In this document: positions 17,839 through 26,058 of the stretch, one piece after another
Numbering within the stretch: the first letter of the stretch is position 1
Layout: every line of letters begins with the position of its first letter
Assembly: GCF_017309955.1 (NCBI RefSeq)
Contig: NZ_CP021247.1
Location: forward strand, 2,319,001-2,383,000
Reading direction: 5' to 3'
From: Novosphingobium sp. KA1
Lineage (GTDB): Bacteria > Pseudomonadota > Alphaproteobacteria > Sphingomonadales > Sphingomonadaceae
DNA: 64,000 nt
Notes under the pieces: model-generated
What the model saw: only the letters and a program-made list of their open reading frames with translations
Told to the model about the DNA's origin: nothing
Database searches by the model: none
Translations under genes and position numbers: made by a program

Positions 17839-18672
17839 ATGAACCGTTACATCAGCTTTGAACGTCCCGATGGCACCGGGAGCTTCGGCCGCCTCGAAGG
17901 GGACAAGGTGATCGATCTCGGCGCACCCGGCGCGGATGCCTGGCTGAAGGACGTACTGGCCGGCGATCTCGCCGCGCTGGCCGCGACCGGTGAGTTCGCC
18001 TTTGCCGCGGTGAAGTTGCTGCCGGTCGTTCCGAACCCGGAAAAGATTCTCTGCGTCGGCCTCAACTACGCCACCCACGTGGCCGAGACCGGCCGCGAGC
18101 AGAAGGAACACCCGGCGATCTTCACCCGCTGGGCCGACAGCCTGATCGCCGACGGCGAGGCGATGGTCCGCCCGCCCGAAAGCGAGCGCTTCGACTACGA
18201 GGGCGAACTGGCGGTCATCATCGGCAAGGGCGGCCGCCGCATCGCGCCCGAGAACGCCTGGGAACACGTCGCCGGTTTCGCGCCGTTCAACGACGGTTCG
18301 ATCCGCGACTGGCAGCGCCACAACATCCAGTTCACCCCCGGCAAGACCTGGCCCGGCACCGGCGGCTTCGGCCCCGCGATGGTCGCGGCCTCGGACGTCG
18401 AGGACCTCGCCTCGCAGCGCGTGCAGACCCGCGTGAACGGCGAGCTGGTGCAGGACCAGCCGATCTCGGACATGATCTGGGATATCCCCACGGTCATCGC
18501 CTATTGCTCGACCTTCACCGACCTCAAGCCCGGCGACGTGATCGCCAGCGGCACCCCCGGCGGCGTCGGCGACAAGCGTAGGCCCCCGCTCTACCTCAAG
18601 GCGGGCGACAGCGTGGAAGTTTCCATCGGCGTGATCGGCACGCTCACCAACCCCGTCATCGACGAAGCCTGA
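17839..18672 (+). CDS. Fumarylacetoacetate hydrolase (FAH) family protein
   Basis: This 277-residue protein has the FAH fold. The segment 'KILCVGLNYATHVAETG' (about 69-85) and the metal-binding 'FDYEGELAVIIGK' (E121, E123, with Asp near 152 in 'FNDGSIRDWQR') are diagnostic. Family members cleave C-C bonds of beta-diketo acids or hydrate/decarboxylate 2-oxo-alkenoates after meta-cleavage. Its place after an extradiol dioxygenase suggests it acts on the ring-fission product. A 47-base gap with a purine-rich Shine-Dalgarno ('GGGGAGA') separates it from the dioxygenase. Confidence 0.9.
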   Translation: MNRYISFERPDGTGSFGRLEGDKVIDLGAPGADAWLKDVLAGDLAALAATGEFAFAAVKLLPVVPNPEKILCVGLNYATHVAETGREQKEHPAIFTRWADSLIADGEAMVRPPESERFDYEGELAVIIGKGGRRIAPENAWEHVAGFAPFNDGSIRDWQRHNIQFTPGKTWPGTGGFGPAMVAASDVEDLASQRVQTRVNGELVQDQPISDMIWDIPTVIAYCSTFTDLKPGDVIASGTPGGVGDKRRPPLYLKAGDSVEVSIGVIGTLTNPVIDEA

Positions 18673-18709
18673 CAGACCAACGACAAGTATAATACGAGGG
18701 AGAGACATC

Positions 18710-20995
18710 ATGAACACCATTCGCAAGGTCGCACTGCTCACCGGCATTGCCTTCGGCGCGCTGTCCGCGCCTGCCATGGCGCAGGACGCGGCGGCCGCTC
18801 CGCAGGCCCCGGAGACGACTTCCACCAGCGACATCATCGTCACCGCCCAGCGCCGCGCCGAGAAGGTGACCGAGGTGCCGATCTCGATCACCGTCGCCAG
18901 CGCCGCCCAGCTCGAGCGCCAGCAGGTCAATACCGTCAACGACCTCGCCCGCATCGCGCCGAGCCTCGAGATCCAGCAGGCGCCCGGCCAGAACACCGGC
19001 GGCGGCGGTTCGATCCGCGGCATCGGCACGCAGACCTTCTCGCCCGGTGCCGTGGCCTCGGTGGGTGTTGTTGTTGACCAGGTCAGCCAGGGCAATGCCA
19101 ATATCTCCGACCTCTTCGACGTTGCCCGCATCGAAGTGCTGAAGGGCCCGCAGGGCACCCTGTTCGGCCTGACCACCTCGGCGGGCGTCATCAACATCAC
19201 CACCAACAAGCCCGATTTCACGCGCTTCTCCGCCCGCCTGCGCACCGAGCTTTCGGATGCCGGCACCGCGGGTTCGAAGTACGGCAACCAGGTGGTGCAG
19301 GGCCTCGTCAACGTGCCGCTGGCAGCCAACGCGGCGCTGCGCGTCTCGGGCGTCGCCAACTTGCGCCAGGGCGTCAACCGCAATGCCACCACCGGCGAGC
19401 TCAACGATACCGACCGCTACGGCCTGCGCGGCCGCCTCTTGTGGGAACCGACCGACCGCCTGACGGTCAACCTGATCGGCGACTATTCCAAGAGCCGCTA
19501 CGAGAACGGCGGCGACTTCTTCACGTTCGTGAAGACCAGCGGCCCGGGCTACTTCTTCGGCGGCGCCGGCGAGGATACGACCGGCATCACCGACCGTCTC
19601 GAGTCCTGCGGTGTCACGGCCAAGGCCGGCAATCGCAACTACTGCTCGGACGAAACGTACGTCGGCCACACCGAGACGTACGGCGGCTCGCTCCAGGTCG
19701 ACTACGAGGCCGATCCCTTCACGCTGACCTCGATCACCTCGGTGCGCAAGTCGGGCGAATCGGGCTACGGCGCGGCATCCAACGTGTTCCGCGCCGATGT
19801 GCTCGAACTCCAGGTCCACAACTCGCCGGTCAACCGTGACCTCAGCCAGTTCACCCAGGAATTCCGCATCAGCTCGGCGGCGGGCAATCCCATCGAATAT
19901 ACCGCGGGCATGTTCTATTCGAACCAGAAGCAGACCCGCGCCGCCGAAGTCGTCGACGTGACGCTGGTGCCGTTCCCGGGCCTGACGATCCCGATCGTCA
20001 CCAACACCACGCCGCAGCTGACGATCCGCGACGAATCGCTCGCCGTCTTCGGCCAGCTCACCGGCCACGTGACCGACGCCTGGCGCCTGATCGGCGGCGT
20101 GCGCTACACCACCGATCGCCTCTCGCTCGACACGTACGACACGCTCGGCGCGCGCGACGGGGGCACCCACCTCAATGCCAAGAAGTGGTCCTGGCGCCTG
20201 GGCACCCAGTACGACCTGGCGTCGGACGCGATGGCCTACGCCACCGTCTCGCGCGGGTTCAAGGGCGGCCAGATCGCGGTGCCGACCAATGAAGATCCCT
20301 ATGTCGTGCTGCCCGAGGTCCCCACATCCTACGAAGCGGGTGTCAAGGCCACGCTGTTCGGCGGCTGGGTGGCCGATGCCAGCGTGTTCTACATGAAGAT
20401 CGACAACTTCCAGGCGCAGAACTGCACGGTGGACAGCACCGGCGTCATCTCGTGCGACCAGACCAACATCAACGGCGTCAAGACGCGCGGCGCGGAGATC
20501 AACTTCTTCGGCAACGTGACCCGGAACCTCTCGCTCAACACCGGTTTCATCTACGCTAAGGCGACCTATCCCAAGAACTTCATCGGTACCGACGGCACCA
20601 ACATCGGCGGCAGCCAGCTGGCCTATTCGCCGCGCTACAAGTTCACGCTCTCGGGCCAGTACGACGTGGACCTGGGCGAGAACTTCGGCGGTTTCATCGC
20701 GCTCGACACCCAGTGGAAGTCGCGCGTGCGCTATGAGGCCAACTCGGTCTCCGACACCACCTTCAAGGCGCACTGGATGGTGGGCGGACGCATCGGCGTG
20801 AAAACCGCGGATGACCGCTACACGGTGGCCGTCTTTGTGCGCAACGCCTTCAACGTCCACGAGCCGGCGCTGATGCAGAGCGACTTCCCCTACACCAGCC
20901 AGAGCTACTCGGGCGCCTACGAGCCGAACATCGGCGCGATCTACGGGCCGATGTCGTACCGCAACGTCGGCATCAGCCTGGACGCCAAGTTCTGA
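18710..20995 (+). CDS. TonB-dependent outer-membrane receptor
   Basis: This is a 761-residue receptor with a Sec signal ending 'APAMAQDAA', a plug domain from 'DIIVTAQRRAEKVTEVP' through 'EVLKGPQGTLFGLTTSAG', and a barrel ending in 'DAKF'. It lies 37 bases after the FAH gene behind a GAGGGAGAG Shine-Dalgarno, and overlaps the next gene by one base (TGATG). Its position within a catabolic gene run suggests that it imports the pathway's starting compound, perhaps a phenolic glycoside, given the downstream esterase and beta-glucosidase. Confidence 0.93.
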   Translation: MNTIRKVALLTGIAFGALSAPAMAQDAAAAPQAPETTSTSDIIVTAQRRAEKVTEVPISITVASAAQLERQQVNTVNDLARIAPSLEIQQAPGQNTGGGGSIRGIGTQTFSPGAVASVGVVVDQVSQGNANISDLFDVARIEVLKGPQGTLFGLTTSAGVINITTNKPDFTRFSARLRTELSDAGTAGSKYGNQVVQGLVNVPLAANAALRVSGVANLRQGVNRNATTGELNDTDRYGLRGRLLWEPTDRLTVNLIGDYSKSRYENGGDFFTFVKTSGPGYFFGGAGEDTTGITDRLESCGVTAKAGNRNYCSDETYVGHTETYGGSLQVDYEADPFTLTSITSVRKSGESGYGAASNVFRADVLELQVHNSPVNRDLSQFTQEFRISSAAGNPIEYTAGMFYSNQKQTRAAEVVDVTLVPFPGLTIPIVTNTTPQLTIRDESLAVFGQLTGHVTDAWRLIGGVRYTTDRLSLDTYDTLGARDGGTHLNAKKWSWRLGTQYDLASDAMAYATVSRGFKGGQIAVPTNEDPYVVLPEVPTSYEAGVKATLFGGWVADASVFYMKIDNFQAQNCTVDSTGVISCDQTNINGVKTRGAEINFFGNVTRNLSLNTGFIYAKATYPKNFIGTDGTNIGGSQLAYSPRYKFTLSGQYDVDLGENFGGFIALDTQWKSRVRYEANSVSDTTFKAHWMVGGRIGVKTADDRYTVAVFVRNAFNVHEPALMQSDFPYTSQSYSGAYEPNIGAIYGPMSYRNVGISLDAKF

Positions 20996-21474
20996 TGCCC
21001 CAGACGCTGGACCGCCTGCTGCGAGGGGAGCAGGCGGTGAGCGCGGCGATCAACGCGGTCTTGAGCGCCGCGTTCTTCGTCCTGGTCTTCGGACTGGGGG
21101 AGCGGGCGCTGGCGACCGGCGCGCCGGATCGCCTGGCGCTCGATTTCCTGCCACAAGGGCTGATGGTCTCGCTGATGGCATCGCTGGTTCCCGCGCTTGT
21201 GATGCGGGCGAAGCTGCGCAAGGCGGGGCTGATCGGCGCGGGTGAGGGGCCGGAAACGGGCGAGATCGCGCGCACCGTGTGTCTCGGCGTGCTGGCGGGG
21301 CTCGCCAGCGCGGCGGCACTGGCCGCGCTGGCGCTGTTCGGTCCGCTGGACGCGGTGCCGAGCCTTCCGGCGCTGGTGTTCAAGATCGTCTACGGGGCAG
21401 GGCTGGGGCTGGTCTGCACGCGCTTTGCGCTCACCCGGCTCTACGCCCGCAGGATCGCAGGGAGCGGTGTATGA
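20995..21474 (+). CDS. Small integral membrane protein of unknown function
   Basis: I do not recognise this 159-residue product. It has about four hydrophobic segments: 'INAVLSAAFFVLVFGLG', 'GLMVSLMASLVPALVM', 'VCLGVLAGLASAAALAAL' and 'ALVFKIVYGAGLGLVC'. Charged cytoplasmic loops such as 'MRAKLRKAG' lie between them. It shares one base with the TonB receptor stop and four with the following hydrolase start, so it is made in step with both. A role in inner-membrane passage of the imported compound is possible but unsupported by any motif. Confidence 0.75.
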   Translation: MPQTLDRLLRGEQAVSAAINAVLSAAFFVLVFGLGERALATGAPDRLALDFLPQGLMVSLMASLVPALVMRAKLRKAGLIGAGEGPETGEIARTVCLGVLAGLASAAALAALALFGPLDAVPSLPALVFKIVYGAGLGLVCTRFALTRLYARRIAGSGV

Positions 21475-22328
21475 ACGGGGGCATGAATGCCGTGATTCGC
21501 GGGATCGGCACCCGCCTCGGCCCGGACGTGGTCGCGGCGATGCGCGATCTCTACGAAGCCGAACAGGCCCCGCTCGCCGCCGCGCTGCCGCCCCTCGCCC
21601 TCGACTGTGCCTATGGTCCGGATGCGCGCAACCGGCTCGACCTTTACCGGCAGGGCGAGGGGGAGGACCTGCGTCCGGTCGTCCTCTTTGTCCACGGCGG
21701 CGGCTTCCTGGTCGGCGACAAGGGCGGGGCTGACAGCTGGGCCAATGCCCATGTCGGCCGCTGGGCGGCGGCAAACGGAATGCTCGGCGCGGTGATGAAC
21801 TACCGCCTCGCGCCGCAGCACCTGTGGCCTTCGGGGGCAGAGGACGTCGGCCTCGCGGTCGACTGGCTGCGCGGCCATGCCGCCGGTCATGGCGGCGATC
21901 CGGAGCGTATCTTCCTGCTCGGCACTTCGGCGGGGGCGGTCCATGTCTCGGCCTTCCTCAAGGCGCGCGAGGATCATGAGCGGCTCGTGCGCGGCGCCGC
22001 GCTGCTTTCCGGGCTCTACGGCGTCACCCCGCTCGACGAGCGCGACATGCGCTATTACGGCCCGCAGGACTGCTATGCCTTGCGCATGCCGCTGACCGCG
22101 GTGATGGAAACCCGCCTGCCGCTGCTGCTGGCCTGCGCCGAGTTCGATCCGCCGCGCTTCCAGGCCGAATGGGCCAGCATGCTGCAGGGCCGCCTCGGCC
22201 GCCACGGACGGCTGCCGCGCGCGCATTATGCCTCCGGGCACAACCACTACTCGATGGCGATGCACCTCGGCACGGCGGACCGCCGCCTGTCGGACGAATT
22301 GCTCGCCTTCTTCGCAGACCATAACTGA
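21471..22328 (+). CDS. Alpha/beta hydrolase (HSL/carboxylesterase type)
   Basis: This is a 285-residue esterase-like hydrolase. The oxyanion motif HGGG (75-78, 'VHGGGFLVGDKGG'), nucleophile S153 in 'LLGTSAGAVH', an acidic residue in 'ACAEFDPPR' and a late His in 'ASGHNHYSM' form the expected catalytic set. There is no signal peptide, so it acts in the cytoplasm. ATG 21471 overlaps the previous stop (ATGA); a longer in-frame reading exists upstream but runs through the membrane-protein gene. In this operon it may split an ester of the imported phenolic. Confidence 0.87.
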   Translation: MNGGMNAVIRGIGTRLGPDVVAAMRDLYEAEQAPLAAALPPLALDCAYGPDARNRLDLYRQGEGEDLRPVVLFVHGGGFLVGDKGGADSWANAHVGRWAAANGMLGAVMNYRLAPQHLWPSGAEDVGLAVDWLRGHAAGHGGDPERIFLLGTSAGAVHVSAFLKAREDHERLVRGAALLSGLYGVTPLDERDMRYYGPQDCYALRMPLTAVMETRLPLLLACAEFDPPRFQAEWASMLQGRLGRHGRLPRAHYASGHNHYSMAMHLGTADRRLSDELLAFFADHN

Positions 22329-22338
22329 GAGGCCCCCG

Positions 22339-23664
22339 ATGACCCGTATTCCCGATCTCGACCGCCGCGGCCTGCTTGCGGCCGGCGCCATGGCCGCCGC
22401 CGCGCCGATGATGGCGCGTGCCGCCGCCAGGCGCCCGAACCCGGCGTTTCCCAAGGGTTTCCTGTGGGGCGCCGCCACCGCAGGGCACCAGGTGGAAGGC
22501 AACAACACCGCCTCCGATACCTGGTTTGTCGAACACCTGACGCCGACGATCTTTTCCGAGCCTTCGGGCGATGCCTGCAACAGCCTCGAACTCTGGGCCA
22601 GCGACCTCGACATCGTGAAGGGGCTTGGCCTCACCTCCTACCGCTTCAGCGTCGAATGGGCACGGATCGAGCCGGAAAAGGGCCTGTTCTCGCAGGCCAT
22701 GCTCGATCACTACAAGCGCATCGTCGACGGGTGCCACGCGCGCGGCCTCCAGCCGCTGGTGTCGTTCAACCACTTCACCGCGCCGCGCTGGTTCAGCGCG
22801 CAAGGGGGCTGGACCAACCCCGATGCCGCACAGCTCTTCGCCCGCTATTGCGAGCGTGTCATGCGCGCCTTCGGCGACGGCATCGCCATGGCCATGACCC
22901 TCAACGAACCCAACATCCTGCTCATCCTGCGCAACATCCTGCCGCCGCCGGTCTGGGACATGCAGCGCGCCTCGATGGAGGCCGCGGCCAAGAAGCTGGG
23001 CGTCGCCAGGTTCGTCTGCGCCAACGTGGCCGGGCGCGAGGACATCGAGGCGCTCCAGCACGGGCTCATGGCCGGGCACAAGGCGGCCCGCGCCGCGATC
23101 AAGGCGGTGCGCGGCGACCTGCCGGTGGGCTTCACGCTTTCGGTGATCGACGATCAGGCGGCCGGCAAGAACTCGCTGCGCGACAAGGTCCGCGCCGAGA
23201 ACTACGGCGCCTGGCTGGAACTGGCCAGGCAGGACGACTTCATCGGCGTCCAGAACTACGAACGCGCGGTCTGGAACGACAAGGGCCACCTGCCGCCGCC
23301 CGATGGCGGCGACCGCAACTGGTCCGGCACCGAAGTCTGGGCGCCCTCGCTGGCGGGCGCGGTGCGCTATGTCCACGCGGCGACCAAGGTTCCCGTGCTG
23401 GTCTCCGAACACGGCGTCGGCACCGACGACGACACGCTGCGCGCGCGCTTCATCCCGGCGGCATTGGAAGGCCTCAAGCAGGCGATCGACGAGGGCGTGC
23501 CGGTGCTCGGCTACGTGCACTGGTCGCTGCTCGACAACTTCGAATGGATCTTCGGCTACAAGCCGCGCTTCGGCCTGTGCAGCGTGGACCGCACGACCTT
23601 CGCCCGCACGCCCAAGCCGAGCGCTTCGGTCTTGGGCGGGATTGCCAGGCGGAATTCGCTTTAA
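22339..23664 (+). CDS. Glycoside hydrolase family 1 beta-glucosidase, exported (Tat-like signal)
   Basis: This 441-residue GH1 enzyme should release glucose (or another beta-linked sugar) from an aryl or oligosaccharide glycoside. The N-terminus 'DRRGLLAAGAMAAAAP' looks like a Tat signal peptide, implying a periplasmic, folded export. 'FLWGAATAGHQVEG' is the GH1 N-terminal signature. The acid/base is E190 in 'TLNEPN' and the nucleophile E357 in 'VLVSEHGVG', which replaces the usual T/S-E-N-G context with S-E-H-G. 'VHWSLLDNFEW' is the conserved aglycone/glucose-binding segment. It starts 10 bases after the esterase and is the last gene of the run. Confidence 0.9.
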   Translation: MTRIPDLDRRGLLAAGAMAAAAPMMARAAARRPNPAFPKGFLWGAATAGHQVEGNNTASDTWFVEHLTPTIFSEPSGDACNSLELWASDLDIVKGLGLTSYRFSVEWARIEPEKGLFSQAMLDHYKRIVDGCHARGLQPLVSFNHFTAPRWFSAQGGWTNPDAAQLFARYCERVMRAFGDGIAMAMTLNEPNILLILRNILPPPVWDMQRASMEAAAKKLGVARFVCANVAGREDIEALQHGLMAGHKAARAAIKAVRGDLPVGFTLSVIDDQAAGKNSLRDKVRAENYGAWLELARQDDFIGVQNYERAVWNDKGHLPPPDGGDRNWSGTEVWAPSLAGAVRYVHAATKVPVLVSEHGVGTDDDTLRARFIPAALEGLKQAIDEGVPVLGYVHWSLLDNFEWIFGYKPRFGLCSVDRTTFARTPKPSASVLGGIARRNSL

Positions 23665-23680
23665 GGGGGAAGGGATTAAA

Positions 23681-23703
23681 GCAGGGGAGCATAGCCCCCC
23701 TGC
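23681..23703. repeat. G/C palindromic repeat, copy A
   Basis: A 23-base near-palindrome (GCAGGGG-AGCATAGC-CCCCCTGC) lies 17 bases after the GH1 stop. A 25-base version in the opposite orientation is at 49900-49924, also just after a stop codon. It lacks a T-run, so it is more likely a dispersed repeat or mRNA 3'-end stabiliser than a classical terminator. Confidence 0.7.
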
Positions 23704-23831
23704 ACCCCCATTACCGTCTAGGTCAGGTGCTATCTAGCCGATGCGCGCCCATGGCTGCGTCGGGAGACATAAGGGCTGCGCCGCAGGGAGTGTATTACGG
23801 ATAGGCGAGGTGCAACGAAGACATTTTGAGG

Positions 23832-23871
23832 GTCTGGGGGATCTCCTGAGCTTGTCGAAGGGCCCCAGGAC
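23832..23871. repeat. Hairpin with the CCTGAGCTTGTCGAAGG intergenic motif
   Basis: Arms GTCTGGGG (23832-23839) and CCCCAGGAC (23863-23871) enclose CCTGAGCTTGTCGAAGG. From general knowledge, this motif (reverse CCTTCGACAAGCTCAGG) recurs in intergenic DNA of sphingomonads and other proteobacteria. It sits between convergent GH1 and DeoR genes. The rest of the 225-base gap shows no gene. Confidence 0.55.
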
Positions 23872-23889
23872 TTCCTCTTGTTGTTTGCT

Positions 23890-24663
23890 TCAGGCCACCA
23901 CCACCCGAACCCCCGCCTCACGCAACCGTTCGGCCATCTCGGCGGGGATACCGGCATCGGTGACCACCACGTCCACCTCGTCCAGCCCGCAGACGATCGC
24001 GCCGGAGGAGGAACGGAACTTGGAGCTGTCCACCAGCAGGATCACTTCCTCGGCCCGGTCCATGAAGCGGCGTTCGGCGGCGACGAGGATCACGTCCTGC
24101 TGCATCACCCCCTGCGGGCCGACGGCGGCGGCGCCCATGAACAGCTTCGGCGCGTGGAAGCGCGGCATCGAATCCTCGCCCGCCGGGGCCAGCACGATGT
24201 TCTGTTCCCGGAACACCGTGCCCGAGGGCAGCAGCACCCGCGTGCCGGATTGCGGCAGCAGGGCCTGAACGATGTGCAGTGAATTGGTCAGCACCTGGCA
24301 GTCCAGCCCGTCGAGGTGGGCGCACATCTGCAAGGTGGTGGTGCCGCCGTCGAGCATGATCGCCTCGCCCGGCTGGCAGAGCGCGGCGGCGGCCTTGCCG
24401 ATCGCCTGCTTGGCGGGCAGGTGCTGGGTGATCGACTGCTCGAACGGGGTGCCGGCAAGGCCCGGCTGGCGGTCGGCGCGCTCCTCGGGCAGCTTGGCAC
24501 CGCCGTGGACGCGCAGGAGCTGGCCCTCCTCCTCCAGCCGCGAGAGGTCGCGCCGGATCGTTGCGGGCGAGGCGTCCAGCTGCGCTTCCAGGTCGCGATA
24601 GGTGACAAAGCCGCTGGGCCGCAGGGCTTCGAGGATCAGTCTTTCACGCTCGGTCGAATGCAT
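23890..24663 (-). CDS. DeoR-family regulator of the L-rhamnose locus
   Basis: This 257-residue DeoR-type regulator has an N-terminal winged HTH ('MHSTERERLILEAL', 'LEAQLDASPATIRRDLSRL') and a C-terminal DeoR sensor domain with 'IMLDGGTTTLQMCAHL' and 'VILLVDSSKFRSSSG', which bind a sugar phosphate in the family. The ATG at 24663 is chosen because AGGAAG lies 5-6 bases upstream; the frame extends to 24726 without such support. It is the last minus-strand gene of the rhamnose locus and probably represses it in the absence of rhamnose phosphates. Confidence 0.88.
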   Translation of the reverse strand: MHSTERERLILEALRPSGFVTYRDLEAQLDASPATIRRDLSRLEEEGQLLRVHGGAKLPEERADRQPGLAGTPFEQSITQHLPAKQAIGKAAAALCQPGEAIMLDGGTTTLQMCAHLDGLDCQVLTNSLHIVQALLPQSGTRVLLPSGTVFREQNIVLAPAGEDSMPRFHAPKLFMGAAAVGPQGVMQQDVILVAAERRFMDRAEEVILLVDSSKFRSSSGAIVCGLDEVDVVVTDAGIPAEMAERLREAGVRVVVA

Positions 24664-24746
24664 CGTCTTCCTGTCGCCCATGCGGGGGAGGCCGCTGGCC
24701 ACCCCCATGCCGCCAATTTCGCTCAAAATCCATCATTCTCGCTTCT

Positions 24747-24770
24747 GAAAATGCCCTGCGGGGTATTTTC
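24747..24770. promoter_or_regulatory. Inverted repeat upstream of the DeoR-family gene
   Basis: GAAAATGCCC (24747-24756) faces GGGGTATTTTC (24760-24770) with one mismatch. It lies about 85 bases upstream of the regulator start in an AT-richer patch and may be an autoregulatory operator. It does not resemble the palindrome in the rhaB-rhaED interval. Confidence 0.35.
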
Positions 24771-24772
24771 GA

Positions 24773-24899
24773 GGCGGCACCGGCCCACGCCCCCACCCGG
24801 CCACCCACGAGTGTATCCTGATGCGTGGTCGGCCCCCTCAGCGAAAAGGTCCCCCGGACCCTTTCGTGTTCTTCGGGACGGGAGCGGGCCGGTGCCGCC
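24773..24899. repeat. 127-base structured segment bounded by a perfect 14-bp inverted repeat
   Basis: GGCGGCACCGGCCC (24773-24786) is the exact reverse complement of 24886-24899. Inside lie further imperfect palindromes, including one around 24842-24866. No reading frame is convincing. It lies between the rhaT terminator and the DeoR regulator and could be a folded RNA, a repeat-element remnant or a long hairpin. Confidence 0.5.
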
Positions 24900-24922
24900 A
24901 AAATCCGGCACCGCCGGATTTT
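24900..24922. terminator. Bidirectional hairpin at the end of rhaT
   Basis: AAAATCCGGC (24900-24909) pairs perfectly with GCCGGATTTT (24913-24922) around a 3-base loop, giving a U-rich tail in either direction. It abuts the rhaT stop codon and should end the rhaT transcript. Confidence 0.75.
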
Positions 24923-25998
24923 CAAATAGCCCCGCCGGCGTCCAGCATGTTGCCCGCGCCGATCACCACGGTGGCGCCCACCAGCAGGCCGATGCCGGTC
25001 AGCACCAGCGCCCGCGTGCGGCGGCTCGCCCCGCGCCATTCCTTGAGCGCGAAGCCCCAGAGCGTGGAGAACAGGATGATCGAGGCCATGTGCAGCGTCC
25101 ACGAGGAGAAGCCGTAGCGCCCCATCTGGCTCTCGCCCATGGTGTAGAAGAAGAACTGGAAATACCACAAGGTGCCGCCGAGCGCCGCCAGCAGGTAGTT
25201 GGCGAGCAGCGGCGCGCGGGTGCTGCCCTCATCGCCGTTGCTGGCGCCGAGGAATTGGCCGAAGCTGCGGTTGCGGCGGATCAGCAGCGCGCACCAGATG
25301 AGGTTGGTGGTCAGCCCGCCCGAAAGGACAACGCAGAGCACCGGCAGGCCCTGGCTGAGGGGATCGGTGCCCGCCGCCAGCGTCAGGTCGCGGATCGGCT
25401 GGCCGGCGTCGAGCCCCCAGGCGAAGCAGCCCGACATCACGCCGGAAAACACCGCGATCAGCAGGCCCTTCCTGAGATTGAACTCGGCCACGCCTTCCGA
25501 CGCTTGCCCGCCCAGATCCTTGTCCTTGCCGTGGCCCGCCCGTGCGACGACAACGATGCCGACGAGCGTGATGACAATGCCCAGCAGGGTCAGCTGCCCG
25601 CTGGTGCGACCGGCGATTGCGCCGATGGTGCCATGGAAGATCGGCGGTCCCATCGTGCCGATCACCGTGGTCAGCCCCAGCGCCACCGCCATGCCGAGCG
25701 AGAGCCCGAGATAGCGCATGGTGAGGCCGAATGTCAGCCCGCCGAAGCCCCACATCGCGCCCCAGAACCAGCACCACAGCAAGGTGGAGGCGGGCGCGGC
25801 GGTGAGCACGCCGATGAGGTTCTCGGTCCGCAGCGAGGCGAAGACCCAGGGCGCGATCAGCCAGGAAAAGATCCCGCCCGCCAGCCAGAACACTTCCCAG
25901 GACCACAGCCTGATGCGTTTGTAGGGCACGTAGAAGCTGGCCGAGGCAAAGCCGCCCAGCCAGTGGAAGATGACGCCCAGCGCCGGATTGCCTCCCAT
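24922..25998 (-). CDS. rhaT: L-rhamnose-proton symporter, RhaT family
   Basis: This is a 358-residue inner-membrane transporter with ten hydrophobic segments and no cleavable signal. 'NPALGVIFHWLGGFASASFYVP' at the N-terminus, 'WEVFWLAGGIFSWLIAPW' and the C-terminal helices 'LVLTGIGLLVGATVVIGA' match RhaT, which brings L-rhamnose into the cytoplasm with a proton. It lies downstream of rhaB on the minus strand with a 60-base gap that is AT-rich and may carry its own promoter. The neighbours complete the phosphorylative rhamnose pathway, which supports the assignment. Confidence 0.92.
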   Translation of the reverse strand: MGGNPALGVIFHWLGGFASASFYVPYKRIRLWSWEVFWLAGGIFSWLIAPWVFASLRTENLIGVLTAAPASTLLWCWFWGAMWGFGGLTFGLTMRYLGLSLGMAVALGLTTVIGTMGPPIFHGTIGAIAGRTSGQLTLLGIVITLVGIVVVARAGHGKDKDLGGQASEGVAEFNLRKGLLIAVFSGVMSGCFAWGLDAGQPIRDLTLAAGTDPLSQGLPVLCVVLSGGLTTNLIWCALLIRRNRSFGQFLGASNGDEGSTRAPLLANYLLAALGGTLWYFQFFFYTMGESQMGRYGFSSWTLHMASIILFSTLWGFALKEWRGASRRTRALVLTGIGLLVGATVVIGAGNMLDAGGAI

Positions 25999-26058
25999 TT
26001 CAGTCTGATCCTCTCGTTATCTTGTTGTTATCGTGTCATTATGTGGATGGCGGGAGGG

